From NCBI GenBank assembly GCA_030765485.1, contig JAVCCR010000015.1, positions 1 through 45,927 of the forward strand: a stretch of DNA of 45,927 nt, in the 5' to 3' direction. Made by a program: the position numbers and the translations under genes. The number at the start of each line of letters is the position of its first letter. The first letter of the stretch is position 1. Below the pieces are notes generated by a model. It ran no database searches. It was given only the letters and a program-made list of their open reading frames with translations, and had not been told where the DNA came from. The DNA comes from Candidatus Gygaella obscura (lineage in GTDB: Bacteria; Omnitrophota; Gorgyraeia; Gygaellales; Gygaellaceae). Of the stretch, positions 37,101-43,100 are shown piece after piece.

Positions 37101-40100
37101 ATATCTAGTGTGGCAATTTCGGCCCAATTTGCTTCTTTGAAGTTTGGCAATACTGCTTCAGGCAATAATTCTACTATTTTACTGGCAGCCTGATCTATTT
37201 TTTCACGATCAGCCTGTAAAAGATCAGTATACTCTAATGAAATTGATCGAGAAACCTTATAAACAGCCTCATAATTATAGTCGCTAGACTCAACTATATC
37301 AGCCACATAAGAATCATATCCTTTGTCTGTCGGTATCTCAAAGAAGCCTTCATTGTACTTAATTCTGATTTCTCTTTGTAACTGATCAATACCAAAGGTT
37401 CTTTCAATAACTCCTTCTGTATCTATTTGTCTTACAAAATCAAAAGCTGTGTTTTTATCTGCTATGGCAATTTTTCTTTCACCAGAGTTAACAGTCCAAC
37501 CAATCTGTTCGGTAAGATTAAAATTGCTATCAAAATCCTTATAAATTCTTTCAACGGTTTCAGCTCCAGTTAAGCCTAAGCTGGTTCTGATGTCTTCTGT
37601 TAATACACTTGATGTCTCAGCGAGTCTAACTCTAACATTAACAACATTACCTTTCTTATCCATAAACGGCTCAACTATTGCCATACCCCAGGCATCAACG
37701 CCAACATAACTCACAACTTTGCCTTCTCTAGTGCTTATTTCATGAAGCTTAAATTTCTTGGTTGCATCGTGCTCTTTGGTAACAACCTCACGAATACCAA
37801 TATAGTTGGATTTATGGGTCTGGGTTAATGCGCCATCTTCGGCTATACCAAATATAGTTTGAGTAGCAATATCCAAGACTCTTATTTTAGCTAAATCACG
37901 ATTTGGATAATAGTGACGTACTGGCTGACCCTTAACATTAAGCTCAATCAGGCTTGCTCCGTTATAAATACTTGCACCTAATTCAACACGTAAGCTAATA
38001 TTGTCTTTTTCAACCAAGGAAGCCTTTGCAATCCACTTGGCCTTTCCATCAACAGAGACAAACAATAGGTTATCTTTATAGACACCCTGTAAGATTGCTT
38101 CACCACTTGAAGTGATCTCAACAGGATAGAATCTATTGTCTTTTTCTTTTACAAAATGCATTAGAGGAAGTAAATTAGTATATAATAAAGTTTCTTCTGC
38201 TTTAGTATTTGGTTTACCATCAACCAATCTATCTACAGGAAAATCTAACAACTTTATCTTATCACCCCCATCAGGCAATGTGTTGTTGTTAGTATCATTA
38301 AACCACCAGAACTTACCGTCTTCTTTTACCTGTTTGGATGAGAATCCTGAGCTTAAAAGATCGCTCTTCGTTAAGTATGTTGTAACGGTATTTCTTGCGG
38401 TATCTGGATAGCTTACGCTGGCAACTATTCTTAAAGCTTTCTTTGGTAATGAGGTAACTACTTCAACATCATTATCTAAGGTATAGATTTTACCGTTATA
38501 ATTCCAATAATAATTATTATCAGCTCTATAGAGATTATCGGCTAAAAATGCATAGCCTCTTCTTAATGCCCATACAGGAAGCTGAATAAACTTATCTTCA
38601 TCTGTCTTATAGACATATTGCTTAAATCCGAATTCAGCATTCCGTATACTTACTACCTTGACCTTACCTGTTTTTATGTTTTCGACGAATTCAGCTTCTG
38701 TTAAATACACGACTTTACCATTACCAGTTGTGGTTAAGAACTTGTCCTTTGATAGCGTATCCAACAACTCAAATCCGGCTTTACCGACTTTCCAAACAGC
38801 TCTTTTAACTTCTTTGCCGTCTCTGGTAAAATTCCTAAATTCAAAACTATAAACCGATTCACCAATTGCATTTTTCTTCTCTTTTCCATCTTCCTTAACT
38901 GCTATTGAATAGAAGTTACCTGAATCAATTAAAGTTTTAATTTCTTTTTTAGTTAAATCGAATCTACCTTCTCCCTTAACGAATATTGGACCAATACCGA
39001 CTAAATCAGCTTTTGACTGCTCCAGGGCCTTAGTACCTAATTTGATTACTGCCGGATAATCTGAATTGACTAATTCTGGAGCAACAACTAAAGTATCACC
39101 TTCTTTTTCACTAACATAAGCTTTGTAAGTCTCATTACCAATAGCCACATTAACGTAATAACGTCCGTCTTTGGCTTTATTAATCTTATATGTATCACGC
39201 AATTTATCTTTATCGATATATTTAATAACCTCGGAAGCACCCAAAAACTCTGACTTTTCACTTATGTAGATAGACGTTGTACCATCTAATTTGTAAACTA
39301 TACCTTCCTGCGGTAAACCTTTAACAGAAATTTCATTGGCTTTTGCTCCGGCAACAAAAACTTTACCATCAGCAGTCCTGTCTTCAAATTGCTTGATTTC
39401 TTTTTTGAGATTTTCACTTAATATAACCTTAGCTCCGATGCTCGGGCTTGAGTAAAGACCCATTAACTCAGCTATACGGCTGTCCATAACGCTCTTACCT
39501 TTAATATAACCCCTAGAATCATACATCCCTTTTTCAGTACTTTTGCGTAAAGACACGATCGGACCGATTGTCGCACCAATAGCTTTAGTCTCAGTTTTAT
39601 ATTTATCATTATCATCGCCTTTTTCAGACTTATATTTGATCCATTTGCCTTTTTTCCCATAGGTTGCTGTTGGACCAATAAATGAAACCAACTCCTTATT
39701 GCCTGTCTTGGGATTACGAGCCCAAACCGTGTAAGGTTTAAGACCTAAAGTCCATCCCATTTCTTCCGTATAACCCCACTGGCTAAAGAATTGATTGAAC
39801 AATCCGCTGCTTACGCTACTGCCTTCTTTCATAGGAATTAAAGTATTGGTTAACGGCCAACTTACGCCTAATAATCTCGGCCATCTGTTCCAACCCTTTG
39901 GGCCGCTTAAAAGACCTTGTGGGGTAAGATCAGTTACACTATCAGCACCTAAACCTAAATCATATCCGCCAAACAAACCAAAAGATGCGCCCGGATAAAA
40001 ACCTAGTTTTGGCTCTTCAGGAGACTTGAATTCTTCTATATCTGCCACGCCGTATTTTTTGTCTAATTCAAAAGCTAAGTTTCTTGCAGACTCGCTTAAT

Positions 40101-43100
40101 TCTAAGCTACTCTCTTCGTTAAATAAATTTTCGGTAATATCTACGTCATTAAAATCATGCCCGGAAACGATTTCTGGTATAATCCGGATAGATGGAAGCT
40201 TTTCTCTATAAACGCCTCCTACTGGCGGATGATCTAATACCTCGCGCTTTCCGCTTGATTTATTAACTAAAACTCCGCATGATTCATCTTTCTTCGCCCA
40301 ACCGGAATACTCTAAAATACCACCTATTTTATAACTATTAGTTTTACCTTTAACTTTTACCAAGCTGACAGTGGTACCGGCAGGAAGATCAATTACTAAA
40401 CCTTCTTTTGTGTCGTCGTCAAACTTAATCTTAATTGACTCACCTGGCTTTAATGTGTATGTCTTTAAATTTACTGCATCCTTGGCACTTAAGAATTCTG
40501 CCCCATCAAGCGTCCTATGAATGGCAAAAGGAATATTCATCTTTATTTTTTCATCTCCGACAATAACTTCTCTGTCTCCTATATTGCCTAAAGCAAATTC
40601 TCTCGTGAAAACTGCGGATTTTTCTCCCATTACGATAATTCCGCCGTCTTTAGGATCAATATAAACTTCCTTGTCGGTCATCTTGAATCCATCGGGATTG
40701 AAAAACCAAATTCCTCTATTCTGAACCTTGAATTTCTTACCCTTAATTACCATCTCGCCTTCACTGATTTCAGGAAGTTTACCTTTTGCGGCCAAACCGA
40801 AGAGTTCTCTCATGTCTTTGGGAAGCTCGACATGGCCATCTATATAAACTTTGCTTCCTACATCAAGATATCCTTTAAGCATCTTAGCTGAATCAACAAG
40901 CTCGTTTCTGCCATAGAGCGGCTGAATACCGTCTTCATCCTGCCAACAATCAATCTTTTTCAAATAGGTTTCGGTTTCAAAATGGAATTTTTTAAGAGAT
41001 TCCGGTGTATTAGGATAATAAATTTTACCTTCAAATACTTTTCTTACTTCTGCGGTATCCTTAAAATACATATACAAACGCTGATAGTAACCGTCTTTTT
41101 CTCTAAAATATCTAACATTACTGTCTCTAATAAATTTCTTGGTTGCCTCATCATAGCGTAAGCCTAGGAGAGCGCAGACTTCAAAGCGCTTCTGTACTGC
41201 GCTTAAAACAACAATCGCACTGTAATCTTTAAATTCACCTCTAAATATTCTACCCAAACCTTTATTTAATACTTCACCAACTTGAGAAATATCTACGGTC
41301 TCAACGACTTTATAACTATCGATAAACTCATCGGTCTTCTCGTCATATCCGGGGAATAATAAGAAATATCCGTAATCAGTACCTAAAACAAATAAATCAT
41401 TAGCCAAAGACACACTGGCAACCGGTGCAGGGATAAAGCCTTTAAATAGCTTTAATCCGCCTTTAACTTTGAATAATTTAGGAATACCGACTTCTACAGC
41501 GAAAGCTTTCTTACCCGCGGTATTGGTCTCAATACCTAATTTAAATACTACAAGGTTAAGGCCTTTTAATTTGCTCTCCTTATCTCCTAAAAGTATGCCG
41601 CCTTTTTCTAAAAAGATTTCATCAGTGGTAGGCCACTGTAATATTTCGATAAGCTTATCTAAGCCGGCGGTATAGGCAAATACTTCGCTTAGAGTATTCT
41701 GCGCAACATTTTTAATCACCCCATAAGAGATCTCTCCCAGCTGAACAAAACTTCCAACTTTTCCCCCGGGCTGAATTCCTATATAGCCGCTACCGCCCAA
41801 CTTAATAATATCGCCTAATATACCCTGAATATCAGTTCCAATTGTTAAACCGATACTTAATATATCTTCCTTATTAATAATACGGCTCTTGGCCAATGCC
41901 TCTTTAATACCAATGCTTAATTTTTCTAAGTCATTTATCGCCATGGGGATTTTCTTATCCTGAAGTTGCTGTATATACTCAATAAGTTTTTCATATTCTT
42001 CTTCAGAAACCTTTAAATTTCTCTTAGCGGAGGCGACTTCGTCTTTATTGTCTTTTATGGCAAGATTTATCTTTGATTTCTGGAGGGAAATTTCTTCTTC
42101 TAACTCAAATTGTCTGTATATTGCGCGTAGTCTTTCTAACTCTAAAGACAACCTCAATACCTCTTTTGATTTATCTAATGCCTTATCAAACTGCGTCTCC
42201 TGTGATTTTCTTAAAGCATTTATTTCGGCTTCGGTATCTTTATATCTTTTTGCGACTTGTTCTTTGGATTTGAACTGTTTATTTGAAAATACAGTTTCAT
42301 GCTTTACTGCTGTATCAATGGCGGGAATAATTATTTTTTGGCCGACTAAAATAATATCTGGATTTTTGATTGTGTCCTGATTGGCCTGATAAATTTCCTT
42401 CCATAACCTTGCATTTCCAAATTCTGCTTTGGCAATGAAACTTAAGGTATCGCCTTTTTTAACGATATATTCTTTAGCTGAAGGGGGAGCGCGCGGATTT
42501 ATTATAGAAGTAATTTCTTGATTCACCGGCTCTTTAGACTGATGAGAAACTATTGCTGTCTTAGTATTGTTAACGATTTTCTCAGCTCTAACAACTGCTG
42601 CTTCAGTATTAGTTTTTTCTACTTTTTTGACAACTGTTCTCTGAACTGGAACCGTAGAAGTTGGCGGAGAAACTGGTTTATCTAACGACTTTTGTTTTGC
42701 CCATAAGGCTTTTAATGCTTCATAGGCCTTCTTGGGAGTTCCATCTATTTTTACAATACCGAAATATTCTTCGTTCCCGAAATTATCAAAAGGAACGCTG
42801 AAATAACTTCCACCTTTATTTTGCTCTAAAATGTTGCCCGATTTCCACCACTCATCCTGCCAAGTCATAAAGGTTACGCCTAAAGTTTTTCCTTTAATAT
42901 TATTCCAGATCTTTACAACTGCCCTTGCCTGAGCTTCTTCATTAACCTTGCCTTTATTATTATCAAAAGAATCAGCACCGGTTTCGGATAAATACATCGG
43001 CTTATTGCTGATAGCTTTCCAATCAGCCAACGCACTTGCCGGATCAGTATGTCTATATATATTCATACCCCAGACATCTACTGAAGGGCACATCTCAACT

